The notes beneath the pieces were generated by a model. The model saw only the letters and a program-made list of their open reading frames with translations, had not been told where the DNA came from and did not search any database. Made by a program: the position numbers and the translations under genes. This document shows positions 17,656 to 29,343 of a stretch of DNA of 64,000 nucleotides, one piece after another (position 1 is the first letter of the stretch; the number at the start of each line of letters is the position of its first letter). Origin of the DNA: Guptibacillus hwajinpoensis (GTDB lineage Bacteria; Bacillota; Bacilli; Bacillales; Guptibacillaceae); assembly GCF_001039475.1 (NCBI RefSeq), contig NZ_LELK01000004.1:1405086-1469085 (forward strand), read 5' to 3'.

Positions 17656-19439
17656 TCGGAAGAAGCCATTCATGTGGGAAGATTCGTGAAAACGAAATTG
17701 GAGAAACAGTAGAATTAAAAGGATGGGTGCAGAAACGACGCGATCTTGGTGGACTAATCTTCATTGATTTTAGAGACCGTTCTGGTATTGTTCAGGTTGT
17801 TTTTAACCCTGATGTATCGAAAGAAGCGCTCGAACTTGCTGAAAAAGTAAGAAGTGAATATGTTTTAGGTATTAAAGGGAAGGTAGTGCAACGTGGGGAA
17901 GGTACGGTTAATCCAAATCTTCCTACTGGTTCTATCGAAGTACATGCTGAATCACTTGAAATACTCAATGCTGCAAAGAACCCGCCGATTAGTATTTCAA
18001 ATGATGTAGAAGTTGGGGAAGATATTCGTTTGAAGTATCGTTACCTTGATCTTAGACGTCCTGTTATGCAGGATACGTTTAAGCTTCGTCATCGTACTAC
18101 AAAGGTAATCCGTGATTTCTTTGATCACAATGAATTTCTAGAAATCGAAACACCAATGCTAACAAAGAGCACGCCAGAAGGAGCGCGTGATTATCTTGTG
18201 CCAAGTCGAGTGCATGATGGCGAGTTTTACGCTCTTCCACAGTCTCCACAATTGTTTAAACAGCTATTGATGGCATCAGGTTTCGAACGATATTACCAGA
18301 TCGTACGTTGTTTCCGAGATGAAGACCTTCGGGCAGATCGCCAACCTGAATTTACGCAGGTGGACATCGAGACATCATTCCTTCCAAAAGAAGATCTCAT
18401 TTCCATGATGGAAGAAATGATGACAGCTGTTCTAAGAGAAACGAAGGGAATAGAAATCGAGAAGCCTTTCCAACGTATGTCTCATGCTGAAGCTATGAAC
18501 CGCTATGGTTCTGATAAGCCAGACACTCGTTTTGAAATGGAATTCGTTGATGTATCTGAACTTGTTAAGGACTCTGATTTCAAAGTATTCTCTGGAGCAG
18601 TTTCTTCTGGAGGAGCGGTGAAGGGGATTAACGCAAAAGGTGCAGCAAGTAACTATTCACGTAAAGATATTGATGCACTTACGGAGTATGTTAAGACGTA
18701 TAAGGCTAAAGGTCTTGCATGGCTGAAAGTAGAAGAAGATGGTTTGAAAGGACCAATCTCTAAATTCTTTGATGAAACCCTAGCTGCTCAGTTAAAGGAA
18801 GCATTCAATGCAGAAGCGGGAGACCTTCTTCTCTTTGTAGCTGACAGTAAATCTGTTGTAGCTGATAGTCTTGGTTCTCTTCGTTCAAAACTAGGGAAAG
18901 ACCTTGATTTGATTGACTACTCCAAGTTTAACTTCCTATGGGTAATGGACTTCCCACTTATGAGTTATGATGAAGAAGCGGACCGTTACTTTGCAGAGCA
19001 CCATCCGTTTACGATGCCACTTCAGGAAGATCTTCACCTTCTTGAAGAAGCACCAGGTCAAGTTCGTGCGGATGCTTATGACCTTGTTCTTAATGGATAT
19101 GAGCTTGGTGGGGGCTCTCAACGTATCTTCCAGCGCGATATTCAGGAAAAAATGTTTAAAGCGCTAGGATTTACGAAAGAAGCAGCTGAAGAAGAATTTG
19201 GTTTCCTACTTGATGCATTTGAATATGGTACTCCACCACACGGAGGAATTGCGTTTGGTCTTGACCGTCTAGTGATGCTTCTTGCTGGAAGATCGAACTT
19301 ACGTGATACAATTGCATTCCCGAAAACAGCTAGTGCAAGCTGTTTGTTAACAGAGGCGCCTTCTCCAGTTAGTGAGGAGCAGTTGAAGGAACTGAATCTT
19401 CAATTGGCTAAAAAGCCCGTCACTGCTGAAAAAGAATAG
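17652..19439 (+). CDS. aspS: Aspartyl-tRNA synthetase
   Basis: Class IIb synthetase charging tRNA-Asp, 595 aa. An N-terminal OB-fold anticodon-binding domain (about 1-105, with [20 protein letters not shown]) is followed by the catalytic core with motif 2 [22 protein letters not shown] (about 217-238), a bacterial GAD insertion (about 290-420), and motif 3 [15 protein letters not shown] (about 533-547). Its start overlaps the hisS stop. Its end is close to the promoter of 6S RNA, as in B. subtilis. Confidence 0.96.
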   Translation: MIGRSHSCGKIRENEIGETVELKGWVQKRRDLGGLIFIDFRDRSGIVQVVFNPDVSKEALELAEKVRSEYVLGIKGKVVQRGEGTVNPNLPTGSIEVHAESLEILNAAKNPPISISNDVEVGEDIRLKYRYLDLRRPVMQDTFKLRHRTTKVIRDFFDHNEFLEIETPMLTKSTPEGARDYLVPSRVHDGEFYALPQSPQLFKQLLMASGFERYYQIVRCFRDEDLRADRQPEFTQVDIETSFLPKEDLISMMEEMMTAVLRETKGIEIEKPFQRMSHAEAMNRYGSDKPDTRFEMEFVDVSELVKDSDFKVFSGAVSSGGAVKGINAKGAASNYSRKDIDALTEYVKTYKAKGLAWLKVEEDGLKGPISKFFDETLAAQLKEAFNAEAGDLLLFVADSKSVVADSLGSLRSKLGKDLDLIDYSKFNFLWVMDFPLMSYDEEADRYFAEHHPFTMPLQEDLHLLEEAPGQVRADAYDLVLNGYELGGGSQRIFQRDIQEKMFKALGFTKEAAEEEFGFLLDAFEYGTPPHGGIAFGLDRLVMLLAGRSNLRDTIAFPKTASASCLLTEAPSPVSEEQLKELNLQLAKKPVTAEKE

Positions 19440-19488
19440 AGTAAAAAAGGAAAAAGAAAAATAATAAAAAGGACCTAAAACGTGAGCG

Positions 19489-19517
19489 TTGAAATCATTT
19501 TGAAGGTCTGCTATAAT
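19489..19517 (+). promoter_or_regulatory. Sigma-A promoter of 6S RNA
   Basis: TTGAAA (19489-19494), 17-base spacer, TATAAT (19512-19517). Confidence 0.75.
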
Positions 19518-19523
19518 TCAATT

Positions 19524-19727
19524 ACAAGTTAACGAAGAGTCCTGAAGTGTACGTTTACTTCCATAATAATTTGAGCCAACACTTTTACAACGGGAGCTTG
19601 ATTCTTTCCATCCAGAGTACATGCCTCGGTAGCTGAGGACGTACGAAGGACGGAATAGGGCACCCACCTGCCAATGCAGGTTCAACAATTATGGAAAGGA
19701 CGGCACAGTTGGGGCTCTTCTTTTTTT
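19524..19727 (+). ncRNA. bsrB: 6S RNA (BsrB/SsrS type)
   Basis: Non-coding RNA of about 200 nt that mimics an open promoter and binds sigma-A RNA polymerase. Evidence: a good promoter directly upstream, no reading frame, and closing-stem halves GAAGAGTCC (about 19534) and GGGGCTCTTC (19711-19720) followed by a T-run. Long arms and a large central bulge region lie between. The position between aspS and rarA is that of bsrB in B. subtilis. The exact 5' end is inferred from the promoter. Confidence 0.85.
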
Positions 19728-19737
19728 ATGACAATTA

Positions 19738-19772
19738 AAAAAGCATCAGTTCATTGAACTGATGCTTTTTTT
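19738..19772. terminator. Bidirectional terminator after 6S RNA
   Basis: AAAAAAGCATCAGTTCA and its complement with a three-base TTG loop, then a run of T. Confidence 0.8.
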
Positions 19773-19795
19773 GTATGGGTATTTGTTTTGATGCG

Positions 19796-19975
19796 GTGAA
19801 AAGACGACTGTAGCTTTAGTGCTTTTCGAGGCTAACGGGCGCCTTCCGCTTTTCGTGATCCAGCTGCAGCCTCCAGACTCTCGGTCACTTCACCTTTTAA
19901 CTCGAACACAAAGACCGTGTTTGAAAGGCTCCAGTGCCTGTCGAGTCTAAACGGAGGCTTCCGCTTTTCGTTATC
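19796..19975. repeat. Second GC-rich repeat type, two related half units
   Basis: Two similar segments lie about 120 bases apart. One reads AGTGCTTTTCGAGGCTAACG then GGCGCCTTCCGCTTTTCG (about 19821-19857). The other reads AGTGCCTGTCGAGTCTAAACG then GAGGCTTCCGCTTTTCG (about 19932-19969). Between them lie GGTGAA/TTCACC inverted ends and CCAGCTGCAGCCTCCAGACT. The second segment ends against the stop codon of the RsfA-like gene. It is unrelated in sequence to the R1-R5 repeats. Confidence 0.6.
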
Positions 19976-20639
19976 TCGCAAGCTTTTCTAGATTCCCGTT
20001 CTTATCCATTTTAAAGGCTGGTACGTTGTGTTCTTCGTTGTCGTTTAGGACTACCATTCTTCTTGCTCGGTCCATGATTTGGATGAGAGATTGATAATCC
20101 TCTTTCATGACTTGTTGTTCGTTTTCTAGTGTTTTGATTCGTTGGTGGAGTAGTGTGTTTTGTTCTGTTAGGTGTTCATTCTCCAATTCTAGTTTCTCTA
20201 GATTTGTTCTCAGTCTGCTTGTTCCGGATGCGGATTGTTCGAGATTTGATAAGTATGAAATGACATCTCTCATTGTCATCTGCTTCTGGGTTGTAACTTG
20301 CTGTGTTTCTTTAACTTCTTCATTCATTGTCTGAGAGAGTTGCTCTCTTTTCATAATAGGCGGACGTTTTTCACTTTCTGTATATGTTGGTTGTCTAAGT
20401 TCTGCACGTTTCATTTCTTTTCTTTGTTTCTTAGCTAACTTCAAAGCTTGTTCGTAGCGTTCACGTACAATCGCATTCCAGCGAAATCCTACTGCTGCTG
20501 AGGTACGGCTTAGTCGATCACCAACTTCATCAAAAGCCTTTAATTGTGTACTACCTTCTCTAACATGCCGCAGCACTGTTTCGGCAAGCATTAAATCATC
20601 TTCATGTGACCACGCATCTTGTCTAACTTTCATTTTCAT
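19971..20639 (-). CDS. RsfA-family Myb/SANT-like transcriptional regulator
   Basis: Predicted DNA-binding protein, 222 aa, of the RsfA family (prespore-specific regulators in B. subtilis). An N-terminal SANT/Myb-like domain (about 7-65) reads DAWSHEDDLMLAETVLRHV and later RLSRTSAAVGFRWNAIVRERY, the family signature. A Gln/Lys/Glu-rich linker follows, then a long coiled coil (about 150-205, NLEKLELENEHLTEQNTLL). AAGGAG precedes the first ATG. It occupies the place where B. subtilis has yrvM/tcdA, so it is not syntenic. Which RsfA paralogue it is cannot be said. Confidence 0.75.
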   Translation of the reverse strand: MKMKVRQDAWSHEDDLMLAETVLRHVREGSTQLKAFDEVGDRLSRTSAAVGFRWNAIVRERYEQALKLAKKQRKEMKRAELRQPTYTESEKRPPIMKREQLSQTMNEEVKETQQVTTQKQMTMRDVISYLSNLEQSASGTSRLRTNLEKLELENEHLTEQNTLLHQRIKTLENEQQVMKEDYQSLIQIMDRARRMVVLNDNEEHNVPAFKMDKNGNLEKLAR

Positions 20640-20751
20640 TCAGCTCCTTTATCTTGTTCACTTCATATCGTTTTGAAAGTAATCATAGCTTTGCCAGTAT
20701 GAAAGAATTTATACAGAAGTCTTGTGAAAATGAGATAGATTGTAAGAATAC

Positions 20752-20786
20752 GAAGAAAAACAGCAGTGCTGATGCACTGCTGTTAA
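20752..20786 (-). terminator. Terminator of rarA
   Basis: AACAGCAGTG/CACTGCTGTT stem with a CATCAG loop and TTTTTCTT on the minus-strand 3' side; the stem touches the rarA stop. Confidence 0.75.
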
Positions 20787-22126
20787 CCTTTCTTATTATC
20801 TGATTTAATCCGCTCTGCGAAGTAATCAAGGCGTTTTTGTACAGTTCGTTCATGCCCGCGGTCAGTAGGTTTATAGAACGTTTTACGAGTCATGTGGTCA
20901 GGAAGATATTGTTGTGGTACATAACCTCCAGGGAAACTATGAGGATATTTGTAGTCTATTCCGTGACCAAGTTCTGATGCACCTTTGTAGTGAGAATCTC
21001 TTAAATGAGCTGGAACTGTGCCACTTTTCTCTTTCTTAACGGCTTCAAGAGCTGAGTCAATTCCTTTAATTACAGCATCACTTTTTGGAGCAGTGGCTAG
21101 ATAGAGTGCTGCTTCTGCAAGTGGAATTCTAGCTTCCGGCATTCCAATGAACTCAACTGCGTAGCTAGCTGCATGTGCAACGAGCAGCGCATTTGGATCA
21201 GCTAGCCCAATATCTTCAGCGGCATGAACGTATAGTCTTCTAGCGATAAATCGCGGATCTTCACCAGCATAAATCATTTTAGCTAGCCAGTATAATGTGG
21301 CGTCTGGATCAGATCCTCGTATACTTTTAATAAAAGCCGATACCGTATCATAGTGATTATCACTATCTTTGTCATATTGTAATATCCGCTGTTGAATTGA
21401 TTCTTCTGCAATACTAAGCGTGATCACGAGCTTTCCGTTTTCATCTGGTGTCGTCGTTAATACGGCCAGTTCAAGCGCGTTTAGAGCGGTTCTAGCATCT
21501 CCATTGGAAACATCAATGAGATGTTCAATCGCAGAATCTAGGATTTCTACATTATATCTACCAAATCCACGGTCTTGATCATGAATGGCTTGATTCAAAA
21601 TATCTTTTATCGTTGATTCGTTAAGATGTTCAAATCGAAATAATCTTGAGCGAGATAGAAGAGCGGGATTGATTTCGAACATCGGACTCTCTGTCGTGGC
21701 GCCGATTAAAACAATCGTTCCGTCTTCAACAAATGGCAGGAGAGCGTCCTGTTGTGATTTATTAAAACGGTGAATTTCATCAATGAAAAGCACTGTTTTT
21801 CGTTCATCCATTTTCAATCTATCTTTTGCTTCTGATGTTAGTCTTCTAATATCAGCTACACCTGAGGTGACAGCATTTAATTGCTCAAAAAGAGCAGATG
21901 TTGTATTAGCGATGATGCGAGCGAGTGTTGTTTTGCCTGTCCCGGGAGGACCGAAAAAAATCATCGGTGTTAATTGATCTGCTTGAATCGCTCTTCGTAA
22001 TAACTTTCCGTCACCGATTATATGATCTTGCCCGATAAATTCTTCTATGGACCTGGGTCGCATTCTGCTTGCAAGTGGTCCAGAAGAAGTGTTGTTTTTC
22101 TCAGGAGAATAATCAAATAGATCCAT
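20783..22126 (-). CDS. rarA: Replication-associated recombination protein RarA (MgsA, YrvN)
   Basis: AAA+ ATPase related to clamp-loader subunits, 447 aa, acting at stalled replication forks. Visible motifs: [20 protein letters not shown] at the N-terminus, Walker [14 protein letters not shown] (about residue 60), Walker [13 protein letters not shown] (about 112), sensor I ATTESP, and a C-terminal MgsA tetramerisation domain with [20 protein letters not shown] 22126 is used; an in-frame TTG just upstream (22129) is also possible. It is transcribed divergently from the YczE-like gene, near aspS and cymR as in B. subtilis. Confidence 0.93.
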   Translation of the reverse strand: MDLFDYSPEKNNTSSGPLASRMRPRSIEEFIGQDHIIGDGKLLRRAIQADQLTPMIFFGPPGTGKTTLARIIANTTSALFEQLNAVTSGVADIRRLTSEAKDRLKMDERKTVLFIDEIHRFNKSQQDALLPFVEDGTIVLIGATTESPMFEINPALLSRSRLFRFEHLNESTIKDILNQAIHDQDRGFGRYNVEILDSAIEHLIDVSNGDARTALNALELAVLTTTPDENGKLVITLSIAEESIQQRILQYDKDSDNHYDTVSAFIKSIRGSDPDATLYWLAKMIYAGEDPRFIARRLYVHAAEDIGLADPNALLVAHAASYAVEFIGMPEARIPLAEAALYLATAPKSDAVIKGIDSALEAVKKEKSGTVPAHLRDSHYKGASELGHGIDYKYPHSFPGGYVPQQYLPDHMTRKTFYKPTDRGHERTVQKRLDYFAERIKSDNKKG

Positions 22127-22271
22127 CAAACACCCGTCCTTTCATAGATAGTTGAAACATACTATACGTCTTTTGGAAATGCAAGAAAAAGCGGTTCATG
22201 CTATAATAGCGAAGGTTTACTAACAGAATCAATGGCGAAAATTGAGTTAAGATGAAGTAAAGAGGGATAAA

Positions 22272-22979
22272 ATGAAACCAGGTAACAAAGATGCGTCGTG
22301 GTTCTGGATGAGTTGGGTTGTTTTTACACTTGGTCTTCTTGTGATGGCTTTTGGAATAGCCCTTATGATTCGTGCAGAAGTTGGAAGTGCACCTTGGGAT
22401 GTTTTTCACATCGGTCTTTACCAACAGTTTGGTTTAACGATTGGGACATGGTCGATTATCATTGGTTTAGTCATCATTGGATCGACTTCTCTACTAGAGC
22501 GATCGTGGCCTAAACCCGGTGCTTTTCTTAATATGCTGCTGGTTGGTTTATTCATTGATTTATATCTATGGCTTCCAATTCTTAAAACACCAGATCAATT
22601 AATTGGAAAACTGATCATGCTGATCAGTGGTATTCTCATTATGGGGTATGGAATTGGATTGTATATAGCAGCTGATAGAGGAGCTGGTCCACGAGATAGC
22701 CTTATGCTTGTTTTAACTGAGCGTATTGGTTGGAAGGTACAGCATATTAGGCTTTCGATGGAAATGGTTGTGCTTACTCTTGGCTGGCTTTTGAAAGGAC
22801 CTGTAAATATTGGGACACTCTTATTTTGTGTGACGATTGGACCAATTGTGGGCTATTCATTGCCACAGTGCAAGAAGATTGTGGCTCGATTGATAGAAAG
22901 AGGTGGAAGAAATGAAGATATCAACAAAAGGAAGATACGGATTAACCATTATGATGGAGTTAGCAAAAAAGCACGGTGA
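22272..22979 (+). CDS. YczE/YyaS/YitT-family membrane protein
   Basis: Integral membrane protein of 235 aa with five hydrophobic segments. The family features GIALMIRAEVGSAPWDVFHIG (about 26-46) and IGLYIAADRGAGPRDSLML (about 126-144) form a repeated GxGPxD-type motif. The molecular function is unknown. Its 3' end runs 68 bases into cymR in another frame, and the last 20 or so residues are basic and unlike the rest, so the overlap is real unless a frameshift exists. It probably shares a transcript with cymR. Confidence 0.75.
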   Translation: MKPGNKDASWFWMSWVVFTLGLLVMAFGIALMIRAEVGSAPWDVFHIGLYQQFGLTIGTWSIIIGLVIIGSTSLLERSWPKPGAFLNMLLVGLFIDLYLWLPILKTPDQLIGKLIMLISGILIMGYGIGLYIAADRGAGPRDSLMLVLTERIGWKVQHIRLSMEMVVLTLGWLLKGPVNIGTLLFCVTIGPIVGYSLPQCKKIVARLIERGGRNEDINKRKIRINHYDGVSKKAR

Positions 22980-23331
22980 AGGTCCTATTTCGCTTAAATC
23001 CATCGCAAGAAGCAAAGACTTATCTGAGCATTATCTTGAGCAGCTTGTAGCACCACTTCGAAATGCAGGTCTTGTAAAGAGCGTGCGTGGTGCTTATGGT
23101 GGCTATATTCTTGCACAGGAAGCGAGCACTATTACAGCTGGAGATATTATACGAGTTCTTGAAGGTCCAATCAGTCCAGTTGAAATAATGGATGATGAAG
23201 AACCTGCAAAGCGTGATCTTTGGTTGAAAATTAGAGATGCAGTTAAAGATGTCCTTGATTCGACTACCCTCGAAGACCTTGCAACGTATGAAGGTGAAGG
23301 GGAGCAAGACAGCTATATGTTCTATATTTAA
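22912..23331 (+). CDS. cymR: CymR, Rrf2-type master repressor of cysteine metabolism
   Basis: Winged-helix repressor, 139 aa. In B. subtilis CymR acts with CysK to repress cysteine and methionine acquisition genes, including the yrrT-mccB operon found later in this window. Seen: MKISTKGRYGLTIMMELA, the HTH stretch ISLKSIARSKDLSEHYLEQL, and wing VKSVRGAYGGYILA. It lacks the three-cysteine Fe-S motif of NsrR/IscR, as expected for CymR. ATG 22912 follows AGAGGTGGA inside the preceding gene. yrvO follows after 35 bases. Confidence 0.9.
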   Translation: MKISTKGRYGLTIMMELAKKHGEGPISLKSIARSKDLSEHYLEQLVAPLRNAGLVKSVRGAYGGYILAQEASTITAGDIIRVLEGPISPVEIMDDEEPAKRDLWLKIRDAVKDVLDSTTLEDLATYEGEGEQDSYMFYI

Positions 23332-23366
23332 ACCGGCTGGTTGCTGGTATTAAGAGGTGAAAAGTA

Positions 23367-25668
<2,302 letters not shown>

Positions 25669-25673
25669 CATGA

Positions 25674-25708
25674 AGCCTCATTTCAACTAGAAATGAGGCT
25701 GTTTTTTG
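25674..25708 (+). terminator. Terminator after mnmA
   Basis: AGCCTCATTTC/GAAATGAGGCT, 11-base perfect stem with loop AACTA, followed by GTTTTTT. Confidence 0.9.
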
Positions 25709-25776
25709 AGGTGGGGAAACTGTCGCCAAGTTATGCTAAACTAGAGGTTAAGTTAAAGATGTAAGGAGTTTTTATA

Positions 25777-26445
25777 ATGAGTAATAAAAATGAACAAGCG
25801 ATAGCAGCGATGAATAATGGAGAGCTTGAAAAAGCGGTAACGCTTCTATATGAAGCTGTGGAGGAGAATCCAAAAGATCCAATCGCTTATACAAATATTG
25901 GGAACTTACTCGCCCAGGCGGGTGAAGTTAAACAGGCTGTTGCCTATTTCGAGAAAGCGATTGATCTTGATGAAACCCAAGGTACGGCATATTATGGTGC
26001 AGGAAATGCTTTCTTTGAACTCGAACAATACAAAGATGCTGCGGATATGTACCAGAATGCTATTCAACAGGGGCTTGATCAAAGTGATGTTCACTTTATG
26101 ATTGGACAGTGCTTTGTTATGCAGGATGCGTTGCGTCTAGCCCTTCCGTTTTTCCAACGTGCAGTTGAACTAAATGAAGGTGATACCGAAGCAAGATTTC
26201 AATATGCACTTTGCCTTGCCCAAGAAGGGGCAGTCGAAGAAGCATTGCCACAATTTGAGAGGGTAGTTGAGGAAGACCCAGAGCATGCAGATGCATGGTT
26301 TAATCTTGGTGTGAGCTATGCTTATCAAGAAGATATAACAAAAGCAATGAACTGCTTTGACAAAGCACTTGCTATTCAACCAGATCACCTCCTAGCAGGT
26401 AACGGCAAGAAGCAAATGGAACAAGCGATGAACAATAACAATTAA
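25777..26445 (+). CDS. yrrB: Tetratricopeptide repeat protein (YrrB-like)
   Basis: Soluble protein, 222 aa, made almost entirely of about six TPR units (each about 34 residues), with recurring patterns such as AYTNIGNLLAQAGEVKQAV and AWFNLGVSYAYQEDITKAM. TPR proteins are scaffolds; no enzyme domain is present. It precedes recD2 by 27 bases, as yrrB precedes yrrC in B. subtilis. AAGGAG is the ribosome site. Confidence 0.85.
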   Translation: MSNKNEQAIAAMNNGELEKAVTLLYEAVEENPKDPIAYTNIGNLLAQAGEVKQAVAYFEKAIDLDETQGTAYYGAGNAFFELEQYKDAADMYQNAIQQGLDQSDVHFMIGQCFVMQDALRLALPFFQRAVELNEGDTEARFQYALCLAQEGAVEEALPQFERVVEEDPEHADAWFNLGVSYAYQEDITKAMNCFDKALAIQPDHLLAGNGKKQMEQAMNNNN

Positions 26446-26472
26446 ATTCTAAGTTATTGGGGAGAAGATCTT

Positions 26473-28743
26473 ATGGTTGAGCCGCAAAAAGGATACATCA
26501 AAGGAAGACCCATTCAAATGATCTTTTTTAATGAGGATAGTTTGTATGGGGTGGCAAGACTTCGTATTGCCGAAACAAATGAGGCTTATGATGAGCGTGA
26601 AGTAGTTGTCAATGGGATGATTCCAAGATTACTTGAGGATGAAACGTATATATTCTATGGTCGATTCACGGATCACCCCCGCTTTGGAAAGCAATATTCT
26701 GTTGAGTCGTTTGAAAGGCAGCTTCCTGAATCTAAGCCGGGTCTCGTTCAATATTTATCGAGTGATCTATTTCATGGTATCGGTGAGAAGACAGCTGAAG
26801 CGATTGTTGATACGTTAGGTGAACGCGCAATTGCCAAAATCATGAGGGAACCTTCCATTTTAAGCAAAGTACCAAAGTTGACAGAAGAAAAGGCTAAGAA
26901 TCTCTATGATTCTCTTATGGAGCATCAGGGACTTGATCAGATTATGATACGTTTGACAGAGCTTGGATTTGGACCAAAGCTATCGATGAAAATCTTTAAA
27001 GCATATAAACAAGAAACGCTGGAAGTAGTAGAATCAAATCCGTATCAACTGATTCAAGATGTCGAAGGGATTGGTTTCAGACGTGCGGATGAACTAGGCA
27101 GAGCAATTGGTATTGAAGGGAAGCACCCTGACAGAATAAGAGCTGCTTGTCTTCATACCTTGAATGAACAGACCCTACAAGAAGGCCATGTGTATCTTGA
27201 GTACGATGAGCTTTTGGAATCAGTTGATGAATTGCTAGGGGACAAGATTGATGAAGCGGATATTTCAAAAGAACTTATTTCACTTTATGAATCTGATAAG
27301 CTGATTCTTGATCGAGAGAGAATCTACTTACATTCTCTTTATTATGCTGAAAAAGGGCTTGTAACTGGCTTAAATAAAGTGATGTCACAAACAGAATATG
27401 CAGATTCTTTTCCTGAGTCAGAATTTTATCGAGCGCTCGGGGAACTTGAAGAGCGGTTAGGTATACAATATGCTCCATCGCAGCGGGATGCTGTGCAAAA
27501 AGCGATTGCTTCACCGTTCATGATCCTTACTGGAGGACCAGGTACTGGTAAAACGACGGTAATTAAAGGAATTGTTGAACTTTATGCTGAGTTGAATGGA
27601 CTTTCACTTGAGCCGAAAGACTATTCGAAAGATAATCCATTTCCAGTGCTTCTTGTAGCACCTACTGGAAGAGCGGCTAAGCGTATGAGTGAAGCGACAG
27701 GCCTTCCCGCTTTTACAATACATAGATTGCTTGGTTGGAAAGGCGAAGCTGGATTTGAGCACGATGAGAATAACCCAATTGAAGGTAGATTGCTCATTGT
27801 AGATGAAGTTTCGATGGTGGATGTATGGTTAGCGAACCAGCTGTTTAAGTCTCTCCCCCCTCAAATCCAAGTAATTGTTGTTGGTGATGAAGATCAGCTT
27901 CCTTCCGTTGGTCCAGGACAGGTGCTGAAGGATATGATTGATTCGAAAGCTGTTCCTGTAAGCAAGTTAACGGATATTTATCGTCAGGCGGAAGGTTCTT
28001 CAATTATTGACCTTGCTCATTCAATAAAAGAAGGAGAATTGCCGAGGGAATTTCATAAGCCTACGCCAGACAGAAGGTTTTTCCCTTGTTCTCAAACGCA
28101 AATCATTGAAGTTGTGTCTCAAGTTTGCGGAAATGCTTTGAAAAAGGGGTATTCACCAAAAGATATTCAGGTACTTGCACCAATGTACAGAGGATCAGCA
28201 GGAGTTGATCGCTTAAATCAGGAGCTTCAAAAGCTTTTCAATCCTCCGTCAGATCAGCGAAGAGAGCTTCCTCATGGTGATCTCATTTATCGAGTAGGTG
28301 ATAAAGTACTTCAACTCGTTAATAATCCTGAAGATCACGTTTATAACGGAGATATGGGAGAGATTGTATCTCTATTCTTTGCTAAAGAAAATGTAGAAAA
28401 GCAGGATCAACTGGTCGTGTCCTTTGATGGTCAGGAAGTTGTTTATGATCGTCCAGATTTCAATCATTTAACGCACGCATACTGCTGTTCAATTCATAAG
28501 TCACAGGGGAGTGAATTCCCGATCGTAGTTCTTCCGATAGTCAGAGGGTATTACCGCATGCTTCGCAAAAATCTTCTTTATACTGCTGTTACAAGAAGTA
28601 AAGATTATTTGATTCTTTGTGGTGAGGAAGATGCTCTTAAGCTTGCTATCCAAACAGAAGATGATCAGGATCGAAATACGAGACTCACTGAGAAGTTACA
28701 AGAAATAATTGGTGAACAAACAACAATTGAAGAATCAACCTAG
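26473..28743 (+). CDS. recD2: RecD2-type ATP-dependent DNA helicase (YrrC)
   Basis: SF1B 5'-3' helicase that is not part of RecBCD; in B. subtilis it works in replication-fork progression and repair. 756 aa. The N-terminal extension has an OB-like domain and helix-hairpin-helix stretches (DLFHGIGEKTAEAIVDTLG, VEGIGFRRADELG). The motor has Walker A GGPGTGKTT at about residue 352, Walker B LLIVDEVSMVD, motif III VGDEDQLPSVGPG, and C-terminal motifs HAYCCSIHKSQGSEFP and LLYTAVTRSKD. It ends at a terminator. Confidence 0.93.
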   Translation: MVEPQKGYIKGRPIQMIFFNEDSLYGVARLRIAETNEAYDEREVVVNGMIPRLLEDETYIFYGRFTDHPRFGKQYSVESFERQLPESKPGLVQYLSSDLFHGIGEKTAEAIVDTLGERAIAKIMREPSILSKVPKLTEEKAKNLYDSLMEHQGLDQIMIRLTELGFGPKLSMKIFKAYKQETLEVVESNPYQLIQDVEGIGFRRADELGRAIGIEGKHPDRIRAACLHTLNEQTLQEGHVYLEYDELLESVDELLGDKIDEADISKELISLYESDKLILDRERIYLHSLYYAEKGLVTGLNKVMSQTEYADSFPESEFYRALGELEERLGIQYAPSQRDAVQKAIASPFMILTGGPGTGKTTVIKGIVELYAELNGLSLEPKDYSKDNPFPVLLVAPTGRAAKRMSEATGLPAFTIHRLLGWKGEAGFEHDENNPIEGRLLIVDEVSMVDVWLANQLFKSLPPQIQVIVVGDEDQLPSVGPGQVLKDMIDSKAVPVSKLTDIYRQAEGSSIIDLAHSIKEGELPREFHKPTPDRRFFPCSQTQIIEVVSQVCGNALKKGYSPKDIQVLAPMYRGSAGVDRLNQELQKLFNPPSDQRRELPHGDLIYRVGDKVLQLVNNPEDHVYNGDMGEIVSLFFAKENVEKQDQLVVSFDGQEVVYDRPDFNHLTHAYCCSIHKSQGSEFPIVVLPIVRGYYRMLRKNLLYTAVTRSKDYLILCGEEDALKLAIQTEDDQDRNTRLTEKLQEIIGEQTTIEEST

Positions 28744-28747
28744 AAGT

Positions 28748-28772
28748 CAGAGGTACAACCTCTGGCTTTTTT
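28748..28772 (+). terminator. Terminator after recD2
   Basis: CAGAGGT/ACCTCTG stem with ACA loop, followed by GCTTTTTT. Confidence 0.75.
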
Positions 28773-28789
28773 ATTGGTTGTTTTCCAAA

Positions 28790-29020
28790 AACTCTTTTCT
28801 AAAAGATTGTTGCTTTTGAAACATTTATTGAAAAAAAACAAACTTAGGATTGGAGCGGAAGATGCTCGACTCCTGTGGGATTAGCGAGACAGGTGAGACC
28901 GCGCAGACGCGCTTAAGCGCGCCGAGGATCGCCGCCTGCCCCCGCCGAAAGCAAGCATGCTGGAGCGGAAAACAACAACTACTCTTATAGCAAAAGCAAC
29001 AGTGTTTAAGAAACAGTCTT
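28790..29020. repeat. Dispersed inverted-repeat-bounded element, copy R2 (reverse orientation)
   Basis: The left end CTCTTTTCTAAAAGATTGTT and the right end, complementary to the family left end, place this copy in opposite orientation to R1 and R4. The core contains GGAGCGGAAGATGCTCGAC and GAGACAGGTGAGACC. The central hairpin reads GCGCGCTTAAGCGCGC, different in bases from the other copies but able to form the same kind of stem. No gene lies in 28773-29129. Confidence 0.7.
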
Positions 29021-29129
29021 TTTTATTAGAGGGAAGAGGCATTTGAATCAGCTATCAGTATAGAATCACCTTCAATTGGGCAAGCTTTTGTATATCTTTT
29101 TAAAATGCTGGATTAGGAGGCATATAGAA

Positions 29130-29318
29130 ATGGTATGTCCAAATTGTAAAAGTAAAAATATCGGGAAGATTGGCGCCAATCAATTTTATTGTTGGAGCTG
29201 TTTTGTTGAAATGTCGATTGTAAAAGGTGTTCTTTCACTTCATCAAGTAGAAGAAGATGGTTCTCTTACATCACTTGATGATCTGTTTGAAGACTATGAC
29301 ATGCGTATTGAATTGTAG
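29130..29318 (+). CDS. Small zinc-ribbon protein
   Basis: Peptide of 62 aa with two CxxC pairs, MVCPNCKSKNIG and FYCWSCFVEMSI, forming a zinc ribbon in the first 30 residues, followed by an acidic tail (LDDLFEDYDMRIEL). The start is ATG 29130 because TAGGAGG precedes it; the frame reaches further up without support. It lies 25 bases before yrrI and is likely cotranscribed. Function unknown. Confidence 0.7.
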   Translation: MVCPNCKSKNIGKIGANQFYCWSCFVEMSIVKGVLSLHQVEEDGSLTSLDDLFEDYDMRIEL

Positions 29319-29343
29319 AATATCATTACGGGAGGAATAGTCA

